NCBI RefSeq assembly: GCF_028389875.1
Contig: NC_084702.1
Span: 40,423,053-40,487,052, forward strand
DNA from: Rhea pennata
Taxonomy: Eukaryota > Chordata > Aves > Rheiformes > Rheidae
Reading direction: 5' to 3'
Length of the DNA stretch: 64,000 bases
Each line of letters opens with the position of its first letter. The first letter of the stretch is position 1. The notes under the pieces are model-generated. The model ran no database searches, was not told the origin of the DNA, and worked only from the letters and a program-made list of their open reading frames with translations. Below are positions 24,585 to 36,700 of this stretch, in pieces. Both the position numbers and the translations under genes were made by a program.

Positions 24585-26948
24585 CAAATAAGGCTATGGT
24601 TTATTTAGCTTAGAAAAAAAGTACATTTTCATGGTTAGGAAAAGAGTTAAGAGAAACAGAAAGAAGAAAAAAGACATAGTTACACTTTTATTCATTTCCT
24701 TAGGCTACTCCTGCATAATATTTTAGAAATTTCACAAGTTCAGAAACTTCCAGTAGATCTCTGATCCCCTTTTCCTCAGTAGGCATCAGGAATAACCCCT
24801 TGATCCCTTCCTTAGTTCTGTCTTCTCTCTGCTAGTCCCTCCACCAAACAATTCCATAAGCAGAAAGACACATCCCTTAAGCATAACATGTAATACCATT
24901 TAACTATATGTTGATATTAAAACAATGTGTTAATAAAAACAGCACAATCATGATGTTCTCACTCCAAAACAAAAAGCTTTTATATGGCCTTCATTTGGAC
25001 CTGTATACTTTGCCAAATACACTTGCATGCAAATTATCTACCTGAATAAAACTGGTTTTATTCTGGAGCAATCACTATGTTCACAAAATAGATGTGATGT
25101 ATTTTTGGTATGAAAGTTTATTTTATGCTGGAAGAGCAGACGATATTTCAGAGCATTCTGAAGAAAAAAGTTCCTCCCCAGTCTTCCCCAGTGGCTTTGT
25201 ATGACCTATACCATTAAATCAGTCAAATAGTTCACCAAACTCACAGCCCTTTCTGATTTTCTCATCTGGCAGTCCTCCAGCAAACCCCGTTTGGTGCAGG
25301 AGGAGTCCAGACGCATCTGGACTCTTACCTTCCCATCCTATACTCACCAGTCACCTTCCTGTTTCTCCTTCAGATACTTCTTCTATTGTCTCTGTGTACC
25401 TGTCCTTTTTCCCCATGACTTTCTCCACCCTTCTCCATCTCTCGAACTCTCTTCTGCTCACATTCTCTTCAAATACCATTATTTCCTTCCAGGAGACACT
25501 ATTTTTCAGTTTCTACTTCCATCCCAAGGTTTTCCGATTCTTTTCTTTAAATCCATGAGATTCTGTCTGTCAAAAACTCTCTTGCCCATTTTGCATGCCC
25601 TCCCCCCTCAAATCTCAGCTCTCAACTTCTTCCTTCTTTCCACCTCCACCCTCTTTCCATCACCACAATTGTTTCACCCACAACTGGGTCTTTTTACTAG
25701 AATAAGACATCAGCTATGTCTGCTCCTCATGCTTCCTTCAGACCACTCTAGCTCTGCCCTCTACCAAAGTAGAGAGATTTAACAGGCATGGAAGATGCTA
25801 CACAGGCCAGTCAAACTCATGTTTTGCATGCTCCTAACTCTCAGGAAGGAAGCTAAATCTCCCCTTCTGCAGAAAAGCTGTAGTTACAGTTGCCTTGCCA
25901 GCTAAACGGGCAATCTGCAGCTCTGTATATGTGCTGTGAGCTAGCAAATTAGAGGAGCTGGATAGACATGAAGCTGTGAACTTCAGCTGTGCCTCAGACC
26001 ACCTACAAACCAGTCCTCCACTTGAACTGCATCTCCAAAACTCCTACACACTAAACCTTTGTTGAGAAGAATAAGAGCTCTACCAAAATTCTGAAGGCAG
26101 GGGATGGATTTTTACACTGAAACACAAAAACATTAGAGAGAGAGGAAGAGAGAGCAATTTTGTCAACATGGAGGAAACATATGGTGTAATAACTTCAGAA
26201 CAACATAAAATCACACCATAATATATTTGCACTGGCCCTATGCTGACACCCTATCTGCTAAACAAGTCTAATGTTTGGTCATTTGTCAGTGAAACTCGCA
26301 AGCCTTGGACACAACATTTCAGCTTAACAAAAAGATTATACCTGTGGAAAGCCACTGGCAGCATATCTTCTGGTGATGGATTGCTTTCCCTTTTTTCTGC
26401 TATTTTGCCGAACTGGAAATATCCCCCACTCATCCTCCCCACTGCTGTTCAGAGACAGCTCTGCTTTCGTCATCCACGGCAGGGTGGGTCTGTAGCCTGA
26501 AATCCCAGTAAGGGAGGGGAAATTGCATGACCGAACTATGAGAAATAGGCACATATGTGCTGCACATTGCAGAGCTCACAGGAGGCTACAGTCTCCTCTG
26601 CTCTTCCAGTAAATCTAAGTTTGGTGCCAGTGCTTTCCTTCTGTGTCCCAGCACTACAGCTAATGGAGATATAGGAGGGAGGTATGTTTTCACTTTGCAA
26701 ACTTGAAGTTGTAGCCATTCTTATATTCATTATCAATGCTAAGCCTTTCAAATGGTGCAATCTTCCCAATATAGCCTGCTGATCTGAGTGTTTGGTTTTA
26801 GCATACTTTAGATAAAAACTTAGTTATTTACAGCTAAATCTTCCTGACATTTTTCAGACAAGTCTATTAACTCTCCTAGGTCCTCTAATATTGAATCTCT
26901 GTCTCAATATCCCATCAAACACTTCTCACCTGCCACTCAGCTTGAACA

Positions 26949-27151
26949 TTAACTACTGCGTATCTTCATTTGAACTGACATATAACTGCCATTTGGAATC
27001 CAGATGCCAAAAAACTTGATTCCAGGCAAGGCCAGCAGGAATGACACAGAAAGGCATTTTAAATTCCACAAATATGTTCTCCTGAGGACAAGTATTAGTG
27101 CCACACTGCACATCAACCAGTGAATAGAAGTAGCTACAGTCAAAGTCAACT
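26949..27151 (-). other. Candidate terminal exon C, unrecognised
   Basis: A possible acceptor (TTCCTGTCAG at 27161-27152) opens a segment that, entered in phase 1, encodes about 67 residues before a TAA at 26949-26951. It includes a hydrophobic stretch (SFLLALPGIKFFGIWIP). Phase agrees with candidate exon B upstream. A second frame of the same segment is open even longer (26953-27327), so the correct frame, if any, is uncertain. No homology is recognised. Confidence 0.15.
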
Positions 27152-27656
27152 CTGACAGGAACGTATGACAGTTGAATTGCTAAACACATCTCTAAAGCAT
27201 TAGAAGAACTGTTATTTTCCCTTCTGTTTTCAATCAAAAGATTTTGCATTGCATATATGCTTTTACATTTCAGTTCATAGAAATCCAAATAACATCTGAA
27301 ACTTTTTAAAAAATGGATACCAAACATTCTCGTTTTGGACTACTGTTCATAATTTGGAGGGATATTTTGTCTTTCTTAGAAAACATGCGTTCCTCGGAAA
27401 TCTCCCACTCTTGGCACCGATATTAACATATCCACTGAAGTAACACAACTACCCTCTTTTTTTTACTGTAACAGCTAGCACTGCTAGGAGAGGGCTATAG
27501 AAAAGAGGAAGCTAAAGAACTTGGCAATTACTACTATGTACTTTGAATATTCAGCTTACCAGCAGCCCTATCAGCTGTTTGTCTCAAAACCTGTACAAAC
27601 ATGGTATAAAAAATTTCTTACACTTAGGAACACTTTTAATGCTATGTAACACTTAC

Positions 27657-27749
27657 TAAGAAACAGCGAGTTTTCTCTTTTCTCACATTCAAGTCCATTT
27701 GCTTCCTTCTTGTGTTTTTCTGTTACTGCTTCCTCATCGCTCATGCCAG
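27657..27749 (-). other. Candidate internal exon B, unrecognised
   Basis: A 93-base segment ends at a strong donor (CTTA|GTAAGT at 27657/27656) and is preceded by a moderate acceptor (TATGTCTAAAG). The open frame is charged and hydrophilic (GMSDEEAVTEKHKKEANGL then ECEKRENSLFL). Its entry phase (1) matches the exit phase of candidate exon A. This could still be a chance pseudo-exon; transcript evidence is needed. Confidence 0.2.
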
Positions 27750-30700
27750 CTTTAGACATAAGAGGAAATTTTTGTCAGAAAAAGTAAAATTAGATCAACC
27801 AGCAATGATTGGAAGAATACATATAATGTAGAGGCACTTTATAGCTTCTTGCTTTTGTCTTTACCTGGCAAAGGTCTGTTTTTGCAAAGGTATGTGCCTT
27901 TCTATACATACAATCAGTTAATCTAATAAATGATTTCATAACTCTGCCATATTTTTATTCTTAGGTTATAAAAATAACTCAGTTAGTTGCTGCTTCTTTT
28001 ACAACCTTCCTTTTGCTTAATTTCCTTCTGACCTTTCGGGTAGCACTCTTTCTAAACTGTTCTACAAATTACCAATTTCTTTTCATGCAAACCTTCTCCT
28101 GTGTGTTCCCTCCAGGGAAACCTAAGCAAGATTAGATCCATCATGCACGCTTGTGAAAGAGTGAATTTAAAATAATGTCTTCATACATGATGCAAAGCCC
28201 TACTGAGCTATCACCTTACCACTTTCTCCTCCCAACACTTTTCTACCTCCGTTACAATTCTCTTGGATACACATATTTAGTAAACTGCAATCTAGTTTAA
28301 ATTACAGAAGTACTATAGTGACATTAGACTACCTAAAGGGGCTATAATCGATTCCTATGATCTGAAATCTCTACAGCCAAGAGGGCTCATACACTGTGGG
28401 AATACTTTTTAGCTTTTGCAATCTATTTCACCAATGCCAACAGCGAGTAAGTACTAGTCATTTTTTACCACGCTACAGATTTCCTGGATGACTCAAAGTC
28501 ACAAAATGCTTTGGCTATTCCTACCAGCTCTGTTGGTTTGCTCCTAAAGATTATCACAGTGATAGTATCTCAGGCTCAGCTGCAATTTAGGCCTTTGCAG
28601 TAACTTCGCATCACCAAGGAGAACTGTAATACCACACGGAGCTTCCTCAGACAACCAGCCCTGTACTACAAACTTGCATGGACCTTCTGGCAAGTCTCGT
28701 ATTAGTCTTATTCCTCTCTTGCCTGCACATGACTCCAGCATACAGGTTTACGTAAGGGCTCCTGCCTAACCACGTTTATCTGCCAGTGTTTCAAAGCAAA
28801 TGGGTAAAACCTGCACCAAAATGCAAATGTCTGATAACATCCTTCCATTTGCTTCCCAGGGCAATTGCATCCTGCACCAACACACAACACCTTGCAGAGG
28901 GCTGGCAGCCAGAATGTGCCCTCCTGGGCTTTGCCAGGGGAACTCCATTTTGATTTTTCTCCGTGCACTTGCATAGACCATCTGCTCAAAAATGGCAAGA
29001 TTAACCAGGATCGCCTTTGGAGGAAAAGGTGTAGTGAAGATGGAGTTGCTGTTTATGATGGCTACTAAAGGCAAAAACTTGTCAGACACACACAGGGTAC
29101 TGATCTCAAAGGCATCCTGCCAGACATTCTGGCCATGCAGGTACTTCACAGATAACTAAAGCTCTGAGATCTCACTTGGCTCCCACAGTAACTCTGCTGG
29201 CTGTGTGTGGAAAATCATACCAGAAGAAGGTCCACAGATTAGACCGAGTGCCAAAAGGAAACAAGACAATCACACACTAACCCAATCCAAGCAGCGTACA
29301 GTCATCACTACTGGCCTGCCTTTAGCTCCAGCTTTGGTGACACATATATGGTCCTGTTCACAGCAGAATACACTCCTAGGCCAGTCCTGCTGGCTGGCTT
29401 GGCAGCATAGCCGGCCCAAAAAGGGGGACATGGAGGGAACCCCTTGTGCTGCTGAGTTTCCAAAGAGCCAGAATGGGCAGGAAAGCAGGGGAATATGGCA
29501 TGATTACATCCATCACCCTACTCCAAAACATCTAGTACTCCAGTTACAAGGGTACCCAGACTGTACACAGGGGTGCAACTGGGCCCCACTGTCACGTCAC
29601 TCCTAACACTCCACAAGGTAAAAAGCTTATGTAGGTAAGAAATCTGGCTGCCACACTGCCATTACAGTATACCTGCCTTTCCATCTCTACGTATGAAATT
29701 AGGGTAACACCACCTTACCTCAAAAAGCATTCTGAGGTAAAGAGTAAACATTAAGAATTGCAAGGTGTTCGTATATGCAGTGACAGAATAGATCATTTCC
29801 TTAAATGAAAGGCTGGAGAGAGTTAAAATTTGTGTTATGACAATTATATATATGACAATGATAATACTTTTAAAAAATTGTTCAGCTTTCAATGTTTTTG
29901 GCAGTACTTCGTTGCTTCCTTACTCTCAGTAAAATTATAACTCCCTTGTGCAGAAGTTGAGAAATACACTTTGTTCAAGATCTGTGCTTTATTTTTCTTT
30001 AGAAGATTTATAAATATGATTTTATTTGTGACATTTTAATTTCCAGTTTCATCCAGTTTCAAGCAACTTTACTATGTAATGCTTGCAAAGTTAGCAAGCT
30101 CCGCTTTGACTGTCAGAGTAGGATCTACCAAAAAATCTATGATTATTTTAAGCATTTATTGGAATGTACTAATAGAAAGAAAGGTCAAATGTGCTCACAG
30201 GAAGGCAGGACCAAATTAAGTTTCTGGCTTGAACTTGTCTCTCTCATGCAACAAGTGACCCCTTCCTCCACCCATTCCTGTCAGGCAGGATGAATCAGAG
30301 CAGTAACATCTGTTTTAGAGAAGGAATTTCTGATACACATTTAATGTGTTGTAAACATTTACACTTCTCCCGAGATATTTGAAATGGCAGCTCACTGTTC
30401 AGGAAGAGAGAGGAGTATGCTGACACAGTACCTGCTTTGACTGCACTGTTATCACTGCAGATAGCATTCTCAAATCATTCTACCACAAGAGAGTCCTCTC
30501 TTAGGGACAGATTTCAAAATATTGGTCAGCAGTACTCACTACCCATCTCACTGGGAAAATCAACTGCACTATTTTAAATGGCGAGTTTACTGAGATAACT
30601 GAGAATCCTCAATCAGCCTATGAATTGTACCCTTTCTGCCCCTTCTTCATTTGTTTGGATGGATCAATTCCATGAGAAGGAAAAAAAAATCATCTCTCCT

Positions 30701-30826
30701 CTTCATATGTGTCTTAACAGAAAGTCCTAGACTCCCAAAAGGGAAAATCTTCCTTCTTCTCAAGCACTGAAGATGTCTGTACCAGAGAAGTTGAATTCTT
30801 CTTCTCAAAGAAAAAAAATTACTCAC

Positions 30827-31010
30827 TAGTAGCAGCCATTGCTGCTATAGACTCACGAGGTCTAATCTTCTCCCTCTTACTAAGTTTCACATTAGAGATC
30901 TCCAAATTTGAAGGGTAATTCATGAGACAGTGATCATTCATGGTACGGAGACAAGTAATCTGAACAGCCCCTACATCTAGCTTGCTTTCTAAGGGCACCT
31001 CTTCCTGCCC
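30827..31010 (-). other. Candidate internal exon A, unrecognised
   Basis: A 184-base segment is bounded by a pyrimidine-rich acceptor (TTTGTTTGTGTTTTCAG ending at 31011) and a near-consensus donor (CTA|GTGAGTAA at 30827/30826). One frame is open throughout (GQEEVPLESKLDVGAVQITC and onward, ending RPRESIAAMAAT). It exits in phase 1. It lies about 2.6 kb downstream of the AP3S1 stop on the same strand. It could be an exon of an unannotated gene, an alternative 3' exon of AP3S1, or a pseudo-exon. No family is recognised. Confidence 0.25.
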
Positions 31011-33120
31011 CTGAAAACACAAACAAACGTGGAAAATACTGATCTTGCAGAAGAGTACTGAGACAAGTAACCACCTGTGATCATAGGGAACCTGTGACAC
31101 TACTGTAAGGTGCTGGTGTGGGGAAAGACATCAAAAATGGATTAGGTAAGGCACCCTGAATGATTAATCAGCCATTTGTATTAATGTTACAGAGTCTCCT
31201 TAAAAAGTATTGCTATGCATGAATCATCAAGGATCAAGGACTATCAAGAAGTTGTACAGACAACACTTATTAAATTGCTATAAACATATGAAAAAGTCGC
31301 TCCCCAGAGAGTGTAACTTGCATTAAAAAATGCCATTAGCAGAGAACAATTCAACTGAGTAGGAAAGAAAACCTAACACAGAAAACCAACACACAGAACT
31401 AATAATCTCAGATACTGCTTAATAACATTAATTTGCAATTCTCAAAAATGACTATAGTTAGTAAAAGTACACAGAGTATCCAGAGTAATTTTGGGGAAAG
31501 GAATGAAACTGAAGAATCTCAAAAAAATAGTTTCAATAATTCACGAGCACATACTGGCACCCTAATGAGCTTCACTTAAAACACAGTACTGTGGAGGTGG
31601 AGTATTGCAAATTAATTGCTTGGCTTCTGCAGTCAAAAGATGAGGCAGGATGACCTCTTCTCCTCCTTCTAAACAATAGCTAGTGGAAAAGACTGATGTT
31701 AAGTACATAAAGCTTTCTTTTTTTGTGGTTACAAAGGCATAAACAGATTTTGAAATTTATAATCAAAAGTTTAATCCCTTGTTTTGCAAGTCTACAACTT
31801 ATTTCCATTTTAAAACATACACAGTGCATTAAGAAGATACAGAAGAACCAAGAAAAATAATTTGAAAAGCACATCATTCCCATGAAGGTGCCACTGGAGG
31901 CAAAAAAATAACAATTTTCTACTTGAATCTCATCTGAAATTTCTCGAGGCCTCACACTAAGGAAGCTAATTTGAAAGAATAAAATGTCTTGTCAAGAGGC
32001 ATGGAGGAAGCAATTCTATTTTCAAAAGCATTTACAAAATATTCAGTGTTACTTGATGCTAAGTAAGTAACAAGAATAATATAAGAAAAATATATGAAAA
32101 AATGAAGTCCCACTTCATTTTTTAAAATACATTTAAACTTATTGGATTGTATTAGATTTTCTACTTCAAAATTAATCACTGACTTTCAAGAGCCTCTCTC
32201 AGAAATGCACCTACAGCAATTATTAGAGATCAAACCAAGAAGGATAAACTTGGAATCAGATCATTTAAGTGGTATGTCTTAACTGTCATTCAAATGAAAG
32301 AAAAACAACACTTTGTTTGCACGAAATCCGAACTACTAAAGCAACACAGGACCTGTCAGACCAGTCCTGAAATGTCTTTGATGTAACATTACTGCATTGT
32401 CATCTATAGTTATAGTTGCATATTTTACTGGAGAATAAAACTATTTTTATGTAAAGAAATTCTTAAATATCCCAATGGTATTTTTATTTTTCATTTTTAA
32501 AGTCATGTACCACCACACAGAGCTTAAAAGCATGATTATAAAAAACAAACAAAAAATCACTTTCTTCTCCCACCTCTTTTTTAAAATCACAGAAGAAGAG
32601 ATGAGCAACTTATAGAGCTGTGACAAGGCTTAGAGCAGAGGCCTCAGCAATACTAGGTATCACATAAATCTAATTCTCAAAGTAGAGGACCTCAAATGAC
32701 ACCACGCACACAGGTCCTACTAAGGTTTCATCATTTAACCTTCCAGAGTGCTTTTTTGTCCCACATTACCCAATACGCTTATGTACAGTTTCAAGCTGCT
32801 TAATTTTCTCTGCCCCATTCTGCATTTCCTACAAAGCAACTGCAGAGACCCTTTTGGGTCCCCGCTCTTCCCTAAGCAAATTCAGACATTATGGGAAGTC
32901 CACCAGATGGTACGAGCGTCTTCTCAACATCTATACGTAAATAGAAGTTATCAGATCCTCAATAAAGGCAATTTTTTCTTCAGAATAAGAACGAATAGCT
33001 TTTGTGAGAAATGTGAGGAGCCAGTACGATCAACACAGTATTCTAGTGCAATTTTTTCAGAGATCAAAATACAGCATTAATGCTTGCTACAATAGTACTT
33101 ATATACAGACAGTTGGCTCA

Positions 33121-33645
33121 ACCAATAGGAATAAGTGATTTATTGCAAAGAACAGATTTTACAGAAACAGGTATATAGAAGTCCAGTTTGTAATGATTTT
33201 ATTCAGACAAAACAAAAGTTTACTGTTTTCATGCAACATTTGCACTTGAATCTTAAATAATTATGACAAACAGCAGAAGTAGTTAAGGAATGAACTAATT
33301 ATAGACCTTAGTGAATATACAAAAATCTCAACATTATAGGTTATACAAAGTAAAGAACATCTTAAATACTTTCCCAAAATACTGCAGCAGCCGAGACACA
33401 GTGATATGCCTAATAAGGGCATAGGAATGTAATTTAGAAATCACACGGGAACTACCCATTTCCTTTAATTTCACTGAGCAAGACAAAAGCAACATTCAAC
33501 TTCACATAGATTCTTCACATGATATCTATACAGTACCTTGAGTTTTATCCAAATAGTAAAAGTTAAACATGTCATTTATTTAGTAAACAATTATGTGGTA
33601 AACCTCTATTACATTTTTCCTTGTTTTTTACCTGGAGTAGCCATG
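33121..33645 (-). other. AP3S1: AP3S1 3' untranslated region (inferred)
   Basis: AT-rich sequence follows the AP3S1 stop codon. Two AATAAA signals occur on the minus strand, at 33198-33203 and 33139-33144. Using the second, cleavage would fall near 33115-33125, giving a 3' UTR of about 520 bases. The real end needs transcript data. Confidence 0.5.
33139..33144 (-). terminator. AP3S1: Polyadenylation signal AATAAA, AP3S1 (probable)
   Basis: A canonical AATAAA lies on the minus strand about 500 bases after the stop codon. A second AATAAA at 33198-33203 could be an alternative. Confidence 0.45.
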
Positions 33646-33774
33646 TTATTTAAAAGAGGGCAGGTTTGGCACTTTTATACTGATGTCACCAATATTAATA
33701 TTTCTTGGGATCTCTGGCAGATTCATATTCTTTACAGCAGAAACAGCCCGAGCTGGAGCTCCTGCTAAACCAGC
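33646..33774 (-). CDS. AP3S1: AP3S1 coding exon 6 (last)
   Basis: Encodes the last 42 residues (AGLAGAPARAVSAVKNMNLP onward to NLPSFK) and TAA at 33646-33648. The acceptor is ATACAG at 33780-33775, entered in phase 0. This is the tail after the small-chain fold, conserved between sigma-3A and sigma-3B. Confidence 0.97.
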   Translation of the reverse strand, partial: AGLAGAPARAVSAVKNMNLPEIPRNINIGDISIKVPNLPSFK

Positions 33775-36700
33775 CTGTATATAAAGTGAAGAAGAAAAAT
33801 ACAAGTCAGGCAAAGCTGTTTACAAGAAGAATCGTTAGCAGTTACACAAACAACTAACTTTTAAGTAATTCCATGGTTACACAATTAGAAAGACCAGATG
33901 ATAATTTTGTTTGGAATGAAATGGGTTATTGGGAAATATTAAACCAGTAAGAGAAAACAGTTCACACATTTATTTTTATAGGGTGAAACATGTAATGTCA
34001 ACTTGATGGAAAAGTGTGGAGGAAAGAATAGGGTTTTTTTTCCAAGTGTATGCAATATACAGGTTATAAAACCATCCGAGGAATTTAAAGGCCAATACAC
34101 TGTCTTTGTCTCTTACCTATTCTAAAAGCTTACACAATACATAGCTGACTAACTTTGGTTACAAGTTCAGAATAAGTTACTGAGTATCAATTAAACCATA
34201 TTACTTATCTAAATACATGCAAAAATGAGGTAATTCAAGCTGGCTCAGCCTGAATTGAAAAGACTAAACATCTTGTATTTGTGGGGTGATAAAGGGCATG
34301 CAGAAAGATTGCTACTACCAACCAACTGAAGTGTAATAACCCATTATCCTACAGTAAATATGAGCTAACATACCTACAAGGCCCTAGGCACACTAAAACA
34401 TTACATAATGATGTGGTTATGCCAAACTGAATATTAAAGTACCTATTCTGTGTTAAATTTTTCTACTGGAGTCTCCCTCTGCATTTAAAGCCACAGCTCT
34501 GTTGTATAAATACATATATTTAACAATATAGAAGTTTGTTTTTATCACTGACTTCCACTGAGTTCTGCCTTTTAGATAAAATAGTTGCCAAATTTACATT
34601 TTAGGGTTTATTACTGAAATACTAATAAAAATGATTTGCAATTCAGAAGTCTGAAAACATACAGAACATGGTCTTTTCCTACTGCGTCTGAAGTAGTTTA
34701 AGGGCTTTTATGGCTTTAAGGGCTGTTTAAAAAAAAGTCAGATAATTGTTGTTATTGTATTTGCTACTATATAGAAAAACTAGTGATCAATATAAGCACG
34801 GCCATGGCTCTCCTAAAATTTCAGGCTCACTAAACACGTTTAGAATTGCCTGCACAGCTTTATTTCAGGCTTGCCCCACAAAAACAAAAATGCAAAAGAC
34901 CTTGTTTGTTCTTGCTAAAAAATATATTTTAAATTAATGTTTGAAAATAAAATCTATAGTTTGCAGAAAAATACATCATATTCCCAATGTTATGAATATA
35001 TGAAAAAACGTACTTTTTATTTTGATGTTTTAAAAGTAGCATTACAAATACTTGCAAAAAAGTGCAAAGGTAGTTTTCAGAACTGAATGTGGCATCTTGT
35101 AGACCCAGTTAAAAACAAGAAACAAAGTAATATGCTAAGAACTTAGTTTAGCAAACAAAAGACTAAACCTGTAGAGGTGGAAGGTCTTTCACTACAAGAG
35201 TACTGAGGACTGAAGAAAACAACACAGGAACAAATAAAATAATTCTGAGCGCGCCATACAGCAAGACAAAAGGAAAACTAACTTCAGGAGAAGTTTGTGA
35301 TTCATAGTCGATTATTAAAGACTGTTCGTCAGTAACTATTGCTCAAAGTATAACCTTTTCAGATGAATACCACTGAAATTCATTTCAATTACAGGACATA
35401 ATTATACTGAGGAGTACATTTGACTTCTGTCATATCATCTTGTAGTAATGTTCAAAAGCAGAGAGATACTCAACGTACTCATAACATACCAATACCTGCT
35501 TTTGAAAACAAGTCTAACTTTTACTGCTCTTTCGTGAGAAATAAACATAAGGTCTAATTAACATAAGGTTTCCAATTAAAATCCTACTTATTGTTTTAGT
35601 GTAGATACATATAGATTCTCCTCTCTTCAGAAACACCCACAGTCAAAACAGATCATCATAGAATGGTAAAGTTGGAAGGGACCTCTGGAGATCATCTAGT
35701 CCAACCTCAGCGTAGCCCACACAAGGCCTGAACCCGCGATTTTGGCATTAGCAGCACCACGCTCTGATTAAAGTTTCTGTTTTGAACTAACCCCCTTATG
35801 TCATGTGGAAAGGCTAAGGCATCATAAATCCCTAGATTTCAGTCACAGGATTCCCAGGACCAGGAATAGACACCAGAAAGCCAAGAGTCGCATGTTATTA
35901 CATCTCCTCCATCAAACTCTACTCTACGAAACATGCCAAAGGTGCAAAGGGCACATGGGGAGAGGAGAAAGCTCAGGAAATCATAAACCTCAGGCAACCA
36001 TGTAATTTGCTCTCACTTTGGCCCCTGACATAATCAAGATTAACACTTTGCAGAGACACAATGTAACCAAATAAAAGGGTGTAAAAAAGTATTTTTAAAG
36101 CATCTTTTTCCTTGGCTTGTCTTCATGTCACCAACAGTATCAGGTCATTTACCTCATGAAAGAATTGCAATTGAAAGAGCCTTTGGACCAAACATTATTG
36201 ATACTGGGAAAAAAAAAAGGATGAAAACATCTCAAGTCTGCAAGGCTAAATCTGTAATATCTTGAAAAAGTAGCATTAAACATTGCAATTTTTTTTTCTA
36301 TTTACACTTTCAAAAATAGCATAGAAGATGTGATGCTGCTACTTATTGCCCTTTTATGTTTGTGAATTTTGAAATACTCATTTTAATCCATGAGGTAACT
36401 TCCAATCGAGTTTTATCAGATAAGAAAATAAATGCATTTCCTCTCTAACTTGGTTCTGTCATTTAAATTCTAGAGCTAGTAACCGAAGGAAAAAAAAAAA
36501 TTCTTTGAGCAAAAGCCAAGGTGGGGGCAATGTAAACTGTTTTCCACAAAGAAGGTGAAAATACTAATAAAGTAGTAACAAAAGCAATGAATTATACAAT
36601 TTAGAACTTAAACAAGAAAAATATTGTAAGCAATGGACATGGTCCACACAGACAGACATGGCTGGCAATTTAAGAGAGATGTTTTCTAGGTGACTAGGAT

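Larger units (their letters stand above)
20101..26900. other. Intergenic: no gene recognised
   Basis: This part of the LVRN-AP3S1 interval contains a palindromic relic near 20171-20262 and a polypyrimidine-biased block at about 25315-25750. Simple repeats are A18 at 24026-24043, G11 at 24422-24432 and a TAA/TATAA-rich tract at 24536-24584. The 163-codon plus-strand frame at 25291-25782 is open because purines, and so stop codons, are scarce on that strand. It is not a recognisable protein. Confidence 0.55.
26901..33120. other. Intergenic, 3' of AP3S1: exon-like segments only
   Basis: Between the presumed AP3S1 poly(A) site and the gene-poor interval, several minus-strand segments look exon-like (see 30827-31010, 27657-27749 and 26949-27151). 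A GC-richer pocket at 28.5-29.6 kb holds open frames of 127 codons (minus, 28766-29149, GTG start) and 133 codons (plus, 29205-29606). None resembles a protein I recognise. Confidence 0.45.

Noticed and set aside
25291-25782. 163-codon plus-strand open frame
   Set aside because: It lies in a pyrimidine-rich tract where stop codons are rare; Ser/Leu/Pro/Phe-rich product with no domain.
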